Counted from the stretch's first letter, positions 52,171-61,556 are shown. The stretch: DNA of 64,000 nucleotides from CAVWGP01 sp963754645 (GCA_963754645.1 CAVWGP010000011.1:868001-932000), one strand, 5' to 3'. The notes: generated by a model not told the origin, from the sequence alone. Numbers and translations are program-made.

Positions 52171-53784
52171 GTGCCAGGCCGAACGACCGCGCGCATTTTC
52201 CTGCTTTTGTCGGCCCTGTTCGCGGCGCCCGCGACAGCGGACACGCCCGAGCAGATCAAGGCCAATGGCGTGTTGATCTGGGGCGCGGACCAGGAGGGCG
52301 GCGGTCCCTACGTCTATCCGCGCGACGACGACAAGAGCCAGGTCACGGGCTTCGAAGTCGATCTCGCGGCGGCGCTGGCGCAGGCGCTCGGCGTGCGCGC
52401 GCAATTCATGCAGGGCGCCTGGGATCAGATGCCGTCGCTGCTCGAAGCGCGCAAGGTCGATATCGTGCTCAACGGTTACGAATGGACGCCGGCGCGCGTC
52501 AAATCGATGGCGGCCACGATTCCCTATTACGTTTATGCGCTGCAATTTTTGGCGCGCACCGACGACGCCTCGATCGCCAACCTCGACGATCTGGCGAAAC
52601 CCGGTCCCAATGGCAAGCGCAAGATCGGCATCCTGGGCGGCTCGGCGGCCGAGGACTATGTGCGCCAGCGCTTCGGCGACGCGGTGCAGATCGTTTCCTA
52701 CGACGGCAATACGGACGCGATGCGCGACGTGGAATTCGGCCGGCTCGACGCGACGTTGCAGGATACGCCGATTGCGTCTTTCTACGGCCCCAAATTTCCC
52801 AAGCTGCGCAAGATCGGCGCTCCGGTGGGGCGCGGCTATTACGTCATCTTCGCCCGCAAGAGCGCGGCGCCGCTGGTCGCGGCGCTCAACGGCGCGCTCA
52901 TTCAATTGCAGCGCGACGGCACGCTCGAACGCATCTATCGCCGCTACAACATTTGGGACGAAGCGCAGGCCGAGCTCGCCGCGCTGGTCGAGGCCGGGAA
53001 ATTCTACGGCTACGACAAGGAGGTCCTGGCCGAAGTCACGAAGCCGGCGCCCGGTGCCAACGCCGCCGAGCCGGTTCGCCCCGACACGCCCGGCATCCGC
53101 GACTCGATCCTGATCCTGATCGAGGCGGCCGGCATGACGGTTGTCCTCGCGGTCCTGGCCTTTCCGCTGGCGATGGCATTGGGATTGCTGGTCGCCGTCG
53201 GACGCCTATACGGTCCTTCGTGGCTCAAGCCGGCGCTCGTCTTCTACGTCGAATTCCTACGCGGCACGCCGGTGATGCTGCAGCTTTTTTTCATTTTCTT
53301 TTTCCTGCCCATCGTCGGCGTCAACGTGCCGGCGTTCTGGACCGCCATTCTCGGCCTCGCCGTCAACTACTCGGCCTACGAAGCGGAAATCTTTCGGGCC
53401 GGATTACAGGCCGTGCCCGCGGGGCAGATGGAGGCGTCGCTGGCGATCGGCTTGTCGCGGCGCCACGCGCTGCAAAAAGTCGTCGTGCCCCAGGCCATGC
53501 GCATCGTCATTCCGCCGGTGATCAACGATTTCATCGCGCTGTTCAAGGATACGAGCGTGTGCTCGGTCATCACCCTGGTCGAGCTGACCAAGCAGTTCTC
53601 CATCCTGTCGCGCAGCGATCCGCAGGCGATCGCCTGGCTGATGGGCGTCACCGCCGTGCTCTACATCCTGATGAGCTACCCCACCTCGCTCGCGGCGCGC
53701 GCCTTCGAAAAGCGCGCGGCGGCGCGCCAGCTCGGCGGGCCGCAGGTCCGCTTCGCCGCCGGCAGAAAGATCGGCGGCGCCTAA
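52171..53784 (+). CDS. Fused substrate-binding protein/permease, polar amino-acid ABC type
   Basis: About 537 residues from GTG 52171 (GGAGG upstream). The N-terminal half is a signal peptide plus SBP_bac_3 domain (LIWGADQEGGGPYVYPR, VTGFEVDLAAALAQALGV, DIVLNGYEWTPARV, GVGRGYY-like end). The C-terminal half is a His/Glu/Gln/Arg-type permease (MTVVLAVLAFPLAMALGLLVAVGRL, EFLRGTPVMLQL, YSAYEAEIFRAGLQAVP, EASLAIGLSRRHALQKVVVPQAMR, KDTSVCSVITLVELTKQ). It needs an ATPase, which is not adjacent because the next gene is inverted. The ligand is unknown. Confidence 0.88.
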   Translation: MPGRTTARIFLLLSALFAAPATADTPEQIKANGVLIWGADQEGGGPYVYPRDDDKSQVTGFEVDLAAALAQALGVRAQFMQGAWDQMPSLLEARKVDIVLNGYEWTPARVKSMAATIPYYVYALQFLARTDDASIANLDDLAKPGPNGKRKIGILGGSAAEDYVRQRFGDAVQIVSYDGNTDAMRDVEFGRLDATLQDTPIASFYGPKFPKLRKIGAPVGRGYYVIFARKSAAPLVAALNGALIQLQRDGTLERIYRRYNIWDEAQAELAALVEAGKFYGYDKEVLAEVTKPAPGANAAEPVRPDTPGIRDSILILIEAAGMTVVLAVLAFPLAMALGLLVAVGRLYGPSWLKPALVFYVEFLRGTPVMLQLFFIFFFLPIVGVNVPAFWTAILGLAVNYSAYEAEIFRAGLQAVPAGQMEASLAIGLSRRHALQKVVVPQAMRIVIPPVINDFIALFKDTSVCSVITLVELTKQFSILSRSDPQAIAWLMGVTAVLYILMSYPTSLAARAFEKRAAARQLGGPQVRFAAGRKIGGA

Positions 53785-55979
53785 ACCAATTTCACGTTTT
53801 TCAGCGGCAGGCTGCGCACCGGCTTGCCGGTGGCGGCAAAGATCGCGTTCATGACCGCCGGGGCCACGACGCAGATCGTCGGTTCGCCGACGCCGCCCCA
53901 GAAGTCGTAAGTCGGCACGATCACCGTCTCGACCTTGGGCATCTCGGCGATGCGCATGATCTCGTAAGTGTCGAAATTCAGCGACGTCATGCGCCCGTCC
54001 TTGACCGGGCATTCGCCGTAAAGCGTCGCGGTCAGGCCGTAGGCGACCGAGCCTTCGACCTGGGCCGCGATCTGGTCGGGATTGACCGCGTGGCCGCAAT
54101 CGAGCGCCAGCACCATGCGATGCACCTTGAGCTTGCCCTTGTCGCTCACCGAGACCTCGGCAACCGCGGCCGAATAACTGCCATAGCCCATGAATTGCGC
54201 GATGCCGCGATGCACGCCGGCGGGCAACGGCTTGCCCCAGCCGGCCTTTTCGGCCGCCGCGTTCAACACGGCGAGATGCTTCGGATGCTGCTTCATCAGG
54301 GCGCGGCGGAATTCGAGCGAATCCTTGCCCGCCGCCCGCGCCGCTTCTTCGATGAAGCACTCCATGTAAACGCCGTTCTGGTTGGTGTTGACGCCGCGCC
54401 ACGGCCCCACCGGCACATGCGTGTTGCGCATGGCGTATTCGATCAGCAGGTTCGGCACGGTGTAGCCGAGCTGCGCGTCGCCCGGCTGCTCGGCATAGCC
54501 TTGCAGCTGGCGCGGATCCTTGCCGCTGCGGATCGCCGCCGGATTGAGATGGGCATTGATCGATTGGCCCGACACGCGCAGATGCAGGCCGACGAGATTG
54601 CCCTCGGCGTCGAGGCCGGCGCTCATCCGGGCCTGCGAGATCGGCCGGAAGAAATCATGCGTCATGTCCTCCTCGCGGCTCCAGACCAGCTTGACCGGGA
54701 CGCCGGGGAATTCCTTGGCGATCGCGGCCGCCTGGCGCACATAGTCCTGCGTGCCGCCGCGCCGGCCGAAGCCGCCGCCGAGATCGTGCTTGTAGACTTC
54801 GCATTTGGCGAGCGGCAGGCCGGAGGCTTCGGACAACGCCGCCTGCGAGGCCTCGGCGTTTTGAGTCGGTACCCACACTTCGGCCTTGTCCGCCGAAATC
54901 TTTACCGTGCAATTCATCGTTTCCATGCAGGCATGGGCGAGGAACGGCGTGCTGTAGACCGCCTCGATTTTTTTCGCGGCGCCGTCGATCGCCTTCAGCG
55001 CGTCGCCGTGCTTGCGCTCGCCGTTCGTGGCCGCCGCCGTCAAGCCTTCCTTGAGGTGCTCGTCGATCGTGGCGCTCGAGCGCGACTTGTTCTGCGCGTC
55101 GTTCCACACGATCGGCAGGGCATCGAGCATCGACTTGGCGCGCCACCACGTATCGGCGACCACGGCGACGGCGTTGTTGCCGACCTTGACGATCTTGCGG
55201 AAGCCCGGTAGGCGCGAAATATTCGCCTCATCATAGCTCGTCAGCGTGCCGCCATAGACCGGGCAGGCCTTGATCGCCGCGCACAGCATGCCGGGCAATT
55301 TCAGATCGATGGCGTAAACCTTGCTGCCATTGAGCTTGTCGGCCGTGTCGAGCCGCTTCATCGGCTTGCCGGCGATCTTCCAGTCCTTCGGCTCCTTGAG
55401 CTTGATGGTTTTCGGATCGGGCGGCGCGATTTTGGCCGCCGCCGCCGCGACCTTGCCGTAGGTCGTCGTGCGCTTCGAGGCCGCGTGGGCGATGACGCCG
55501 TCGGACACGGTCAGCTCGCCGGCCGGCACTTTCCATTGATCGGCCGCCGCCTGCAGCAGCATGATGCGTGCCGCAGCACCGCCGCGCCGCACATAGTCCT
55601 GCGAGATGCGGATGCCGCGGCTGCCGCCGGTCGACATTTCGCCCCACACGCGGGCGCGCGCCAGGTTTTGACCGGCGGTGACCTGCTCGGTCGTCACCTT
55701 CTTCCAATCGCATTCCAGCTCTTCGGTCACGAGCTGGGCGAGGCCCGTGATCGTGCCTTGGCCCATCTCCGAACGCGCGATGCGGATCACGCAGGTGCTG
55801 TCCGGCTTGATCGCTACCCAGGCGTTGACTTCCTGGCCGTTGGCGATGGCGGCCTGCGCCGCGCCGTCGCCGAACGGCACGTGAAAGCCGAGCGCGAGCC
55901 CGCCGCCCGCCGCCACCGAGCCGACGATGAAACCGCGCCGTGAAACTTCGCTGGATTTGCCGCTGGAGGTCCGCGTCAT
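53781..55979 (-). CDS. Molybdopterin-binding large subunit, XDH/IorB family (copy 2)
   Basis: About 732 residues, paralogous to the gene at 47853-50048 along its length (GGSRGIRISQDYVRRGGAAAR, GGGFGRRGGTQDYV, WRGVNTNQNGVYMECF, GGVGEPTICVVAPAVMNAI). It has a Tat signal (SRRGFIVGSVAAGGGLALGF). No second [2Fe-2S] subunit adjoins it, so it may share the one at 47350 or act with another. It is convergent with the ABC gene, overlapping by 4 bases. ATG 55979 preferred over 56021. Confidence 0.9.
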   Translation of the reverse strand: MTRTSSGKSSEVSRRGFIVGSVAAGGGLALGFHVPFGDGAAQAAIANGQEVNAWVAIKPDSTCVIRIARSEMGQGTITGLAQLVTEELECDWKKVTTEQVTAGQNLARARVWGEMSTGGSRGIRISQDYVRRGGAAARIMLLQAAADQWKVPAGELTVSDGVIAHAASKRTTTYGKVAAAAAKIAPPDPKTIKLKEPKDWKIAGKPMKRLDTADKLNGSKVYAIDLKLPGMLCAAIKACPVYGGTLTSYDEANISRLPGFRKIVKVGNNAVAVVADTWWRAKSMLDALPIVWNDAQNKSRSSATIDEHLKEGLTAAATNGERKHGDALKAIDGAAKKIEAVYSTPFLAHACMETMNCTVKISADKAEVWVPTQNAEASQAALSEASGLPLAKCEVYKHDLGGGFGRRGGTQDYVRQAAAIAKEFPGVPVKLVWSREEDMTHDFFRPISQARMSAGLDAEGNLVGLHLRVSGQSINAHLNPAAIRSGKDPRQLQGYAEQPGDAQLGYTVPNLLIEYAMRNTHVPVGPWRGVNTNQNGVYMECFIEEAARAAGKDSLEFRRALMKQHPKHLAVLNAAAEKAGWGKPLPAGVHRGIAQFMGYGSYSAAVAEVSVSDKGKLKVHRMVLALDCGHAVNPDQIAAQVEGSVAYGLTATLYGECPVKDGRMTSLNFDTYEIMRIAEMPKVETVIVPTYDFWGGVGEPTICVVAPAVMNAIFAATGKPVRSLPLKNVKLV

Positions 55980-56171
55980 GGCCGCACTCCTGACTGGATG
56001 ATGTCCGCGAACATAGCGCAATGCGCCACGCCCTGCCTATGTCGATTTCAGGTTGAACTCACCGGCGCGCGCCCTTGATCTTCGCCTTGCGGGCATGTTA
56101 GGGCACGTCATGTTCACAGCGCGAACGCCACGCGATATGCGGCCTGCCGGACGCCGGGAGATAAGCAAGCA

Positions 56172-57107
56172 ATGAAAATATTCATTACCGGCGGCTCGGG
56201 CCTGGTCGGCTCGACGATCACCGACTATCTCCTGGCGCGCGGCGACGAGGTGCTGGCGATCGACAATTTCGCCACCGGCCGGCGTGACAATCTCAAGCCG
56301 CATCCGCGCCATCGGCTGGTCGAAGACACGATCGCCAACGGCAAGCTGGTGACCGGCCTGGTCGGCGATTTCAAGCCCGACGTCGTCATCCACACCGCCG
56401 CGTCCTACAAGAATCCCGACGATTGGGAGAGCGATACGCTGACCAATTGCGTCGGCAGCGCCAATGTCGCCAAGGCGTGCAAGGAGCACAAGGTCAAGCG
56501 CCTGATCTATTTCCAAACCGCGCTGTGCTACGGCACCAAGCCGCGCCAGCAGCCGATCCCGCTCGATCACCCGATCGATCCGGTCAACAGCAGCTACGCG
56601 ATTTCGAAAACCGCCGGCGAGCACTACGTTCAATACAGCGGCGTCGATTGGATCACGTTCCGGCTCGCCAACGTGGTGGGGCCGCGCAATGTCAGCGGCC
56701 CGCTGCCGATTTTTTTCCAGCGCCTGTCCGAAGGCAAGCGCTGCTTCGTCACCGAGGCGCGGCGCGATTTCGTCTTCGTCCACGATCTGGCGAAAAACGT
56801 CGTCAAGGCCGCCGACGGCGCCGGCCATGGCACCTATCATTTCTCCTCGGGCAAGGACGTGGCGATCAAGGCGCTCTACGACGCCATCGTGCGCGCGATG
56901 AAGCTCAATCACTATCCCGAACCTGAAATCCGCCCGCTCGGGCCCGACGACGCGCCGACGATCCTGCTCGACCCCTCGCGCACCTTCAAGGATTTCGGCG
57001 CCGTCGAATTCACGCCGCTCGATGCCATCGTGAGCCAGACGGTCGAATACTACAAAGCCTTCGGCGTGCAGGGCGGCTACACGCATCTGCGCGTCGACAA
57101 GGCCTAA
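56172..57107 (+). CDS. Extended-SDR NAD-dependent epimerase/dehydratase 1
   Basis: A 311-residue Rossmann enzyme of the UDP-sugar epimerase family. NAD motif GGSGLVG (7-13). SSYAISKTAGE supplies the catalytic Tyr-X3-Lys. The active-site Ser/Thr region is FQTALCYG rather than the usual S(S)xxVYG. The D of VLAIDNFATG binds the NAD ribose. Next gene has the same odd FQTALCYG. Substrate unknown; a sugar-nucleotide is likely. ATG 56172, after a weak purine-rich site. Confidence 0.85.
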   Translation: MKIFITGGSGLVGSTITDYLLARGDEVLAIDNFATGRRDNLKPHPRHRLVEDTIANGKLVTGLVGDFKPDVVIHTAASYKNPDDWESDTLTNCVGSANVAKACKEHKVKRLIYFQTALCYGTKPRQQPIPLDHPIDPVNSSYAISKTAGEHYVQYSGVDWITFRLANVVGPRNVSGPLPIFFQRLSEGKRCFVTEARRDFVFVHDLAKNVVKAADGAGHGTYHFSSGKDVAIKALYDAIVRAMKLNHYPEPEIRPLGPDDAPTILLDPSRTFKDFGAVEFTPLDAIVSQTVEYYKAFGVQGGYTHLRVDKA

Positions 57108-57115
57108 GCGCGGCG

Positions 57116-58057
57116 ATGCGAATTCTCATCACCGGCGGCGCCGGCTGCCTCGGCTCGAACCTCATCGAGCGCTATTTGCCGGACGGTCACGAGATTCTCG
57201 CGATCGACAATTTCGCCACCGGCAAGCGCGAAGTCGTTCCGGCGCTGCCGCGCCTGGCGGTCGTCGAAGGCTCGATCGCGGACAAGGCGCTGGTCGATCG
57301 CGCCTTCGCCGAATTCCAGCCGAGCCACGTCATCCACAGCGCCGCGGCCTACAAGGACCCGAACGATTGGCGCGAAGACGCGGCAACCAACGTGCTCGGC
57401 TCGATCAACGTCGTCGAAGCGGCCAAGCGCGCGGGCGTCGCGCGCTTCGTCAATTTCCAAACCGCGCTGTGCTACGGCCGGCCGGATCGCGTGCCGATTC
57501 CGGCGGATCATCCGGCGCGGCCCTTCACCAGCTACGGCATTTCGAAAACTGCCGGCGAACACTATGTCTTGCTCGGCGGCTTGCCGGCGATCTCGCTGCG
57601 CCTGGCGAATGTGACCGGCCCGCGCCTCGCCATCGGCCCGATCCCGACCTTCTATAAGCGCCTCAAGGCGGGGCAGAAGTGCTTCTGCACCGACGCGGTG
57701 CGCGATTTTCTCGATATATCGGATTTCCTCGCCGTGGTCGATGCCGCGCTGCGCCCCGATGCGCCGTCGGGCGTGTTCAATGTCTCGACCGGCGTCGGCG
57801 TCAGCATCAAGCAGGTGTTCGATGCCGTCGCCGCCTATCTCGGCATCGTGCCGAAGGAGGCGGTGCCGATCGTGCCTGTCGGCGCCGACGACGTGGCCGC
57901 CGTCGTCCTCGATCCCGCGGAAACCGCGCGGCGCCTGGGCTGGACGGCGCGCGTCGATTTCGCCGAAACCATCCGCCGCATGCTGCAATGGTACGACCGG
58001 CACGGCGTGAGCGACGTTTACAGCCACCTCGCTGCGCCCGCCCAGACGCGCGGCTGA
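57116..58057 (+). CDS. Extended-SDR NAD-dependent epimerase/dehydratase 2
   Basis: A 313-residue paralogue of the preceding gene, with NAD motif GGAGCLG, ILAIDNFATGKREVV, FQTALCYG and TSYGISKTAGEHYV (Tyr-X3-Lys). The C-terminal half carries RDFLDISDFLAVVDAALRP and FNVSTG, typical of sugar-nucleotide epimerases. It begins 8 bases after the first gene, so the pair is an operon. Confidence 0.85.
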   Translation: MRILITGGAGCLGSNLIERYLPDGHEILAIDNFATGKREVVPALPRLAVVEGSIADKALVDRAFAEFQPSHVIHSAAAYKDPNDWREDAATNVLGSINVVEAAKRAGVARFVNFQTALCYGRPDRVPIPADHPARPFTSYGISKTAGEHYVLLGGLPAISLRLANVTGPRLAIGPIPTFYKRLKAGQKCFCTDAVRDFLDISDFLAVVDAALRPDAPSGVFNVSTGVGVSIKQVFDAVAAYLGIVPKEAVPIVPVGADDVAAVVLDPAETARRLGWTARVDFAETIRRMLQWYDRHGVSDVYSHLAAPAQTRG

Positions 58058-58093
58058 CCCACAAGGATCGCCGTATGACGTTCTTTTTCGGAT

Positions 58094-59131
58094 TTGACTC
58101 TCGTCGTCGTCGGCGGCGCCGGCTTTGTCGGCGGCAATCTGTGCCGCGCCTTGCTGGCTCAAGGCGCCGGCCGCCTCGTCATCGTCGACAATTTGCTGTC
58201 CGCCGATATCGCCAACGTGCCGCGCGATCCGCGGATCGAACTCATCCGAGGCTCGATCGCCGACGACGCGATCCTCGATCGCCTTCCGAAAGACGCGGCC
58301 TATATCTGGCACCTGGCCTGCTATCACGGCAATCAATCCTCGATCCACGATCCGATCGCCGATCACGACAACAACACGCTGACCAGCTTGAAGCTGTTCG
58401 ACCGCATCAAGGATTGGAAACCGCTGCGCAAGGTCGTCTATTCCGCCGCCGGCTGCGCGGTGGCGGAGAAAACCTTCGGCGCCGCCGCGGCCACGGCGGA
58501 GGACGCGCCGGTCTCGCTCCATCACGACAGCCCTTACTCGATCTCGAAGCTGATCGGCGAGATGTACGGCAATTTCTTCCACGCGCGCTACGGCATGCCC
58601 TTCGTCAAGGCGCGCTTTCAGAACATCTACGGCCCGGGCGAAATTCTCGGCGCCGGCCGGTGGCGCGGAACGCCGGCCACCGTGTGGCGCAACGTGACGC
58701 CGACCTTCATCTGGAAGGCGCTCAACCGCGAGGCCCTGCCGGTCGAAAACGGCGGCATCCAGACGCGCGACTTCATCTATGTCGGCGACATCGTCGACGG
58801 CCTGATCGCCTGCGCGCTCAAGGGCGCTTCGGGCGAGGTCTACAATCTTGCCTCGGGCGTGGAAACCTCGATCCTCGAACTCGCCACCGCGATCAACGAG
58901 CTCGCCGGCAATCCGACCGCGATCGCGCTCAAGCCGGCGCGCGATTGGGACAATTCCGGCAAGCGCTTCGGCGATCCCGCCAAGGCCAAGGCCAAGCTCG
59001 GCTTCGCCGCGACGACGCCGCTCAAGGACGGCCTCGCCCGGACCGTTGCCTGGATGCGCGAAAACCGCGCCTTGATCGAGCGCTGCATCCAGCAGCACGC
59101 GCGGCACTTATCCGGCGACCGGCAGGGTTAG
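58094..59131 (+). CDS. Extended-SDR NAD-dependent epimerase/dehydratase 3 (start uncertain)
   Basis: About 345 residues, closer to UDP-glucose 4-epimerase/GDP-mannose dehydratase-like proteins: VVVGGAGFVGGN at the N-terminus, LVIVDNLLSADIANVP, HLACYHGNQSS, SPYSISKLIGEMYGNF (Tyr-X3-Lys), FQNIYGPGE. The apparent start is TTG 58094 with no ribosome site. An ATG with AAGGA upstream lies at 58075 (MTFFFG) but in another frame, so one extra base in the T-rich stretch may hide the true start. Overlaps the convergent amidohydrolase by 24 bases. Confidence 0.82.
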   Translation: MTLVVVGGAGFVGGNLCRALLAQGAGRLVIVDNLLSADIANVPRDPRIELIRGSIADDAILDRLPKDAAYIWHLACYHGNQSSIHDPIADHDNNTLTSLKLFDRIKDWKPLRKVVYSAAGCAVAEKTFGAAAATAEDAPVSLHHDSPYSISKLIGEMYGNFFHARYGMPFVKARFQNIYGPGEILGAGRWRGTPATVWRNVTPTFIWKALNREALPVENGGIQTRDFIYVGDIVDGLIACALKGASGEVYNLASGVETSILELATAINELAGNPTAIALKPARDWDNSGKRFGDPAKAKAKLGFAATTPLKDGLARTVAWMRENRALIERCIQQHARHLSGDRQG

Positions 59132-60547
59132 CGGCGCGATCTGGTCGGCGGTGCGTTTCTTGTAGTCGCGGCTCGGCGTGTGCTTGAGCATGCGCGCCTG
59201 GCCGTCCTTGACCTTTTCCAGCGCGGCGGCGCGGTCGATCGTCAGAACCTTGCGGTTCTTCACGACTTGCCGGCCGTCGATATAGACATCGCGCACGGCG
59301 CGGTCGGCGGCGTGGAACACCAGGCTGCGCAGCGGATCGCGCGCCGGGATCATCATCGGGTCCTCGAGATCGACCAGCACCAGATCGGCCTTGGCGCCCG
59401 GCGCCAGGCGCCCGATATCGTCGCGCAACAGCGAATCGGCGCCGCCGATCGTGGCGGCGTGGAAGATCTCGGCCAGCGAGGTGCTGAAAGCGTCGCCCGA
59501 CGCGATCTTGCACAGGATCAGCGCCCAGCGCATTTCCTCGATGAGATTGTGCGGCGTCGTATCCGTGCCCATGCCGAGCTTGACGCCGGCGCGCTTGTAG
59601 CGGCCGAAATCCTGCAGCGCCGCGCCGTAGCGGGCGAAGGGCGTCGGGCAATGGGCGACCGTCGTCCCGGTCTCGGCGAGAACGGCGACGTCCTTGCGCG
59701 TCCGCCAGTGATTCCAATTGTGGTCGTCGATGAAGATGCAATGCGCCAGCGTCATGTTGGGGCCGAGAATGCCGATCTCGTGCGCCCATTGCATCGGCGT
59801 CTTGCCGTGCCGGCGGATGATCTCTTGGAACTCGCTGACCGCTTGCGACACGTGGGTCGTGACCATGAGCTTGCGCTCCTTGGCCGCCGCCGCGCTGTCG
59901 CGCAGCAGCTCGGGCGTGCAGGTGTCGATCTGGCCGGGGAAAATCGCGCCCGAAACCCGGCCGCTGGGATGCCGCCGCGCCTCGTCGACGAGCGCCAACG
60001 CGGCCTGGAAGCCTTTCTTGCCGTTGGCCTCGTCCCATTCGTATTGGAGCTCCCAATCGTTTTCGAGCTTCCAGCGCGCCGACGCGTACCACGGCCCGAC
60101 ATAGGAGCGCAGGCCCGAGCGCGCCATGAGTTCGATCCAGCCGTCGAAGGCGAAGGACAGATCGCACAGCGTCGTGACACCCGAGAGCAGCATTTCGCAA
60201 TAGGCGACTTCCGCCGCCGCGTACTGGTCTTCCGTATCCGGCCAAAACGCCATCGAGCGCTCGAACAGGCCGGTCATGTACATGTTCCGCACGCCATGCT
60301 CCTCGCGCACGCCGCGATAGAACGGTTCGAGCGAGGGATGGGAATGGATGTTGACCAGCCCCGGCATGGCCATCGTGCCCTTGCCGGAGATCGTTTCGTC
60401 GGCCTTGCCGGCAAAGCCGGCGCCGACATGGACGACCTTGTTGTCGCTGAACGCGACATCGGCGTTGCGCAGATAGTGATGCCGCGCCGCCTTGCCGTCC
60501 CAGCCGACGACCCAGTCGCATTTCTCGATAAGCGTGGTCTTTGCCAT
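59108..60547 (-). CDS. Amidohydrolase (chlorohydrolase/deaminase type)
   Basis: A 479-residue TIM-barrel metal enzyme. The metal-binding HxH is in GLVNIHSHPSLEP (H68, H70). Further ligands lie in MVTTHVSQA and LAHCIFID, and the catalytic Asp is in GMGTDTTPHN. The pattern matches the TrzN/AtzA/guanine- and adenosine-type deaminase group. The C-terminal DRAVRDVYIDGRQVVKN is family typical. The ATG at 60547 follows GGAGGAAGG. It lies 3' of the Dpp-type transporter on the same strand, so it may process an imported N-rich solute (inference). Confidence 0.88.
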   Translation of the reverse strand: MAKTTLIEKCDWVVGWDGKAARHHYLRNADVAFSDNKVVHVGAGFAGKADETISGKGTMAMPGLVNIHSHPSLEPFYRGVREEHGVRNMYMTGLFERSMAFWPDTEDQYAAAEVAYCEMLLSGVTTLCDLSFAFDGWIELMARSGLRSYVGPWYASARWKLENDWELQYEWDEANGKKGFQAALALVDEARRHPSGRVSGAIFPGQIDTCTPELLRDSAAAAKERKLMVTTHVSQAVSEFQEIIRRHGKTPMQWAHEIGILGPNMTLAHCIFIDDHNWNHWRTRKDVAVLAETGTTVAHCPTPFARYGAALQDFGRYKRAGVKLGMGTDTTPHNLIEEMRWALILCKIASGDAFSTSLAEIFHAATIGGADSLLRDDIGRLAPGAKADLVLVDLEDPMMIPARDPLRSLVFHAADRAVRDVYIDGRQVVKNRKVLTIDRAAALEKVKDGQARMLKHTPSRDYKKRTADQIAPLTLPVAG

Positions 60548-60590
60548 GGTCCTTCCTCCCGGAGAGTGAAATCCTTTGTCTATCTGGCGA

Positions 60591-61556
60591 TCATGCGGCG
60601 TCCGCCGCAACCTTGTGGCAGGCGACCAGGCGCCCGCTGCCGCTGACCGGCCGGAGCGCGGGCGTCGATCGCCGGCATTCCTCGCCCGCGATCGGGCAGC
60701 GCGTGTGAAACGTGCAGCCGTGCGGCGGATCGAGTGGGCTGGGCAGGTCGCCTTCGAGAATGATGCGCTCGCGCCCGACGATATCCGGATCCGGGCTGGG
60801 CACGGCGCTGACCAGCGCCTTGGTGTAGGGATGCAGCGGCGCGCGCCAGATTTCCTCGCGCCGCGCGATCTCGACGATGTGGCCGAGATACATGACCGCG
60901 ACCCGCGCCGCGACGTGGGCGACGACCGAAAGATCGTGCGAGATGAAGACCAGCGTCAGGCGAAACTCGCTCTGCAGCTCCATCAGCAGATTGATGACCT
61001 GGGCCTGGACCGAAACGTCGAGCGCGCTGACCGGCTCGTCGCAGATGATGAGCTTGGGTTCGAGTGCCAGGGCGCGGGCGATGCCGATGCGCTGGCGCTG
61101 GCCGCCCGAAAATTCATGCGGATAACGCCCGGCGCTTTCGGGCCGCAGCCCGACCTTGGCCATCAATTCCATGACGCGCTGCCGGCGATGCATCTTATTG
61201 CCGATGCCGTGGACATCCATGGGTTCGGCGATGATCTGGCCCGCCGTCTTGCGCGGATTGAGCGACGCATAGGGGTCCTGGAAGATCATCTGCACGACAC
61301 GGCGATAGGGCCGCATCGCGGCGCGGCCGAGCCCGGTCACGTCGGCGCCCTCGATCAGGATCGAGCCCGCGGTCGGCTCGATCAGCCGCATGATCGTTTT
61401 GCCGAGGGTGGATTTGCCGCAGCCGGATTCGCCGACCAGGCCCAGGGTTTCGCCCGGCGCGACCTCCAAATCGACGCCCGTCACCGCTTTGACGACGCCG
61501 CCCGAAACCGGGAAGTGCTTGGTCAAGCCGCGCACCACGAGGAGCGCCGCGCTCAT
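60591..61556 (-). CDS. Peptide/solute ABC transporter ATP-binding protein (DppF type)
   Basis: A 321-residue ATPase. Walker A VGESGCGKST is at 41-50, signature EFSGGQRQRIGIARALAL, Walker B LIICDEPVSALDVSVQ, and the H-loop ISHDLSVV. The C-terminal oligopeptide-type extension has CTFHTRCPIAGEECR. It overlaps the DppD-type gene by four bases. The final gene of the transporter operon before the amidohydrolase. Confidence 0.93.
   Translation of the reverse strand: MSAALLVVRGLTKHFPVSGGVVKAVTGVDLEVAPGETLGLVGESGCGKSTLGKTIMRLIEPTAGSILIEGADVTGLGRAAMRPYRRVVQMIFQDPYASLNPRKTAGQIIAEPMDVHGIGNKMHRRQRVMELMAKVGLRPESAGRYPHEFSGGQRQRIGIARALALEPKLIICDEPVSALDVSVQAQVINLLMELQSEFRLTLVFISHDLSVVAHVAARVAVMYLGHIVEIARREEIWRAPLHPYTKALVSAVPSPDPDIVGRERIILEGDLPSPLDPPHGCTFHTRCPIAGEECRRSTPALRPVSGSGRLVACHKVAADAA

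Noticed and set aside
52482..55211. A 909-codon plus-strand open frame across the ABC and Mo genes
   Set aside because: It runs out of frame through the ABC gene and antisense through the Mo gene; no domain.
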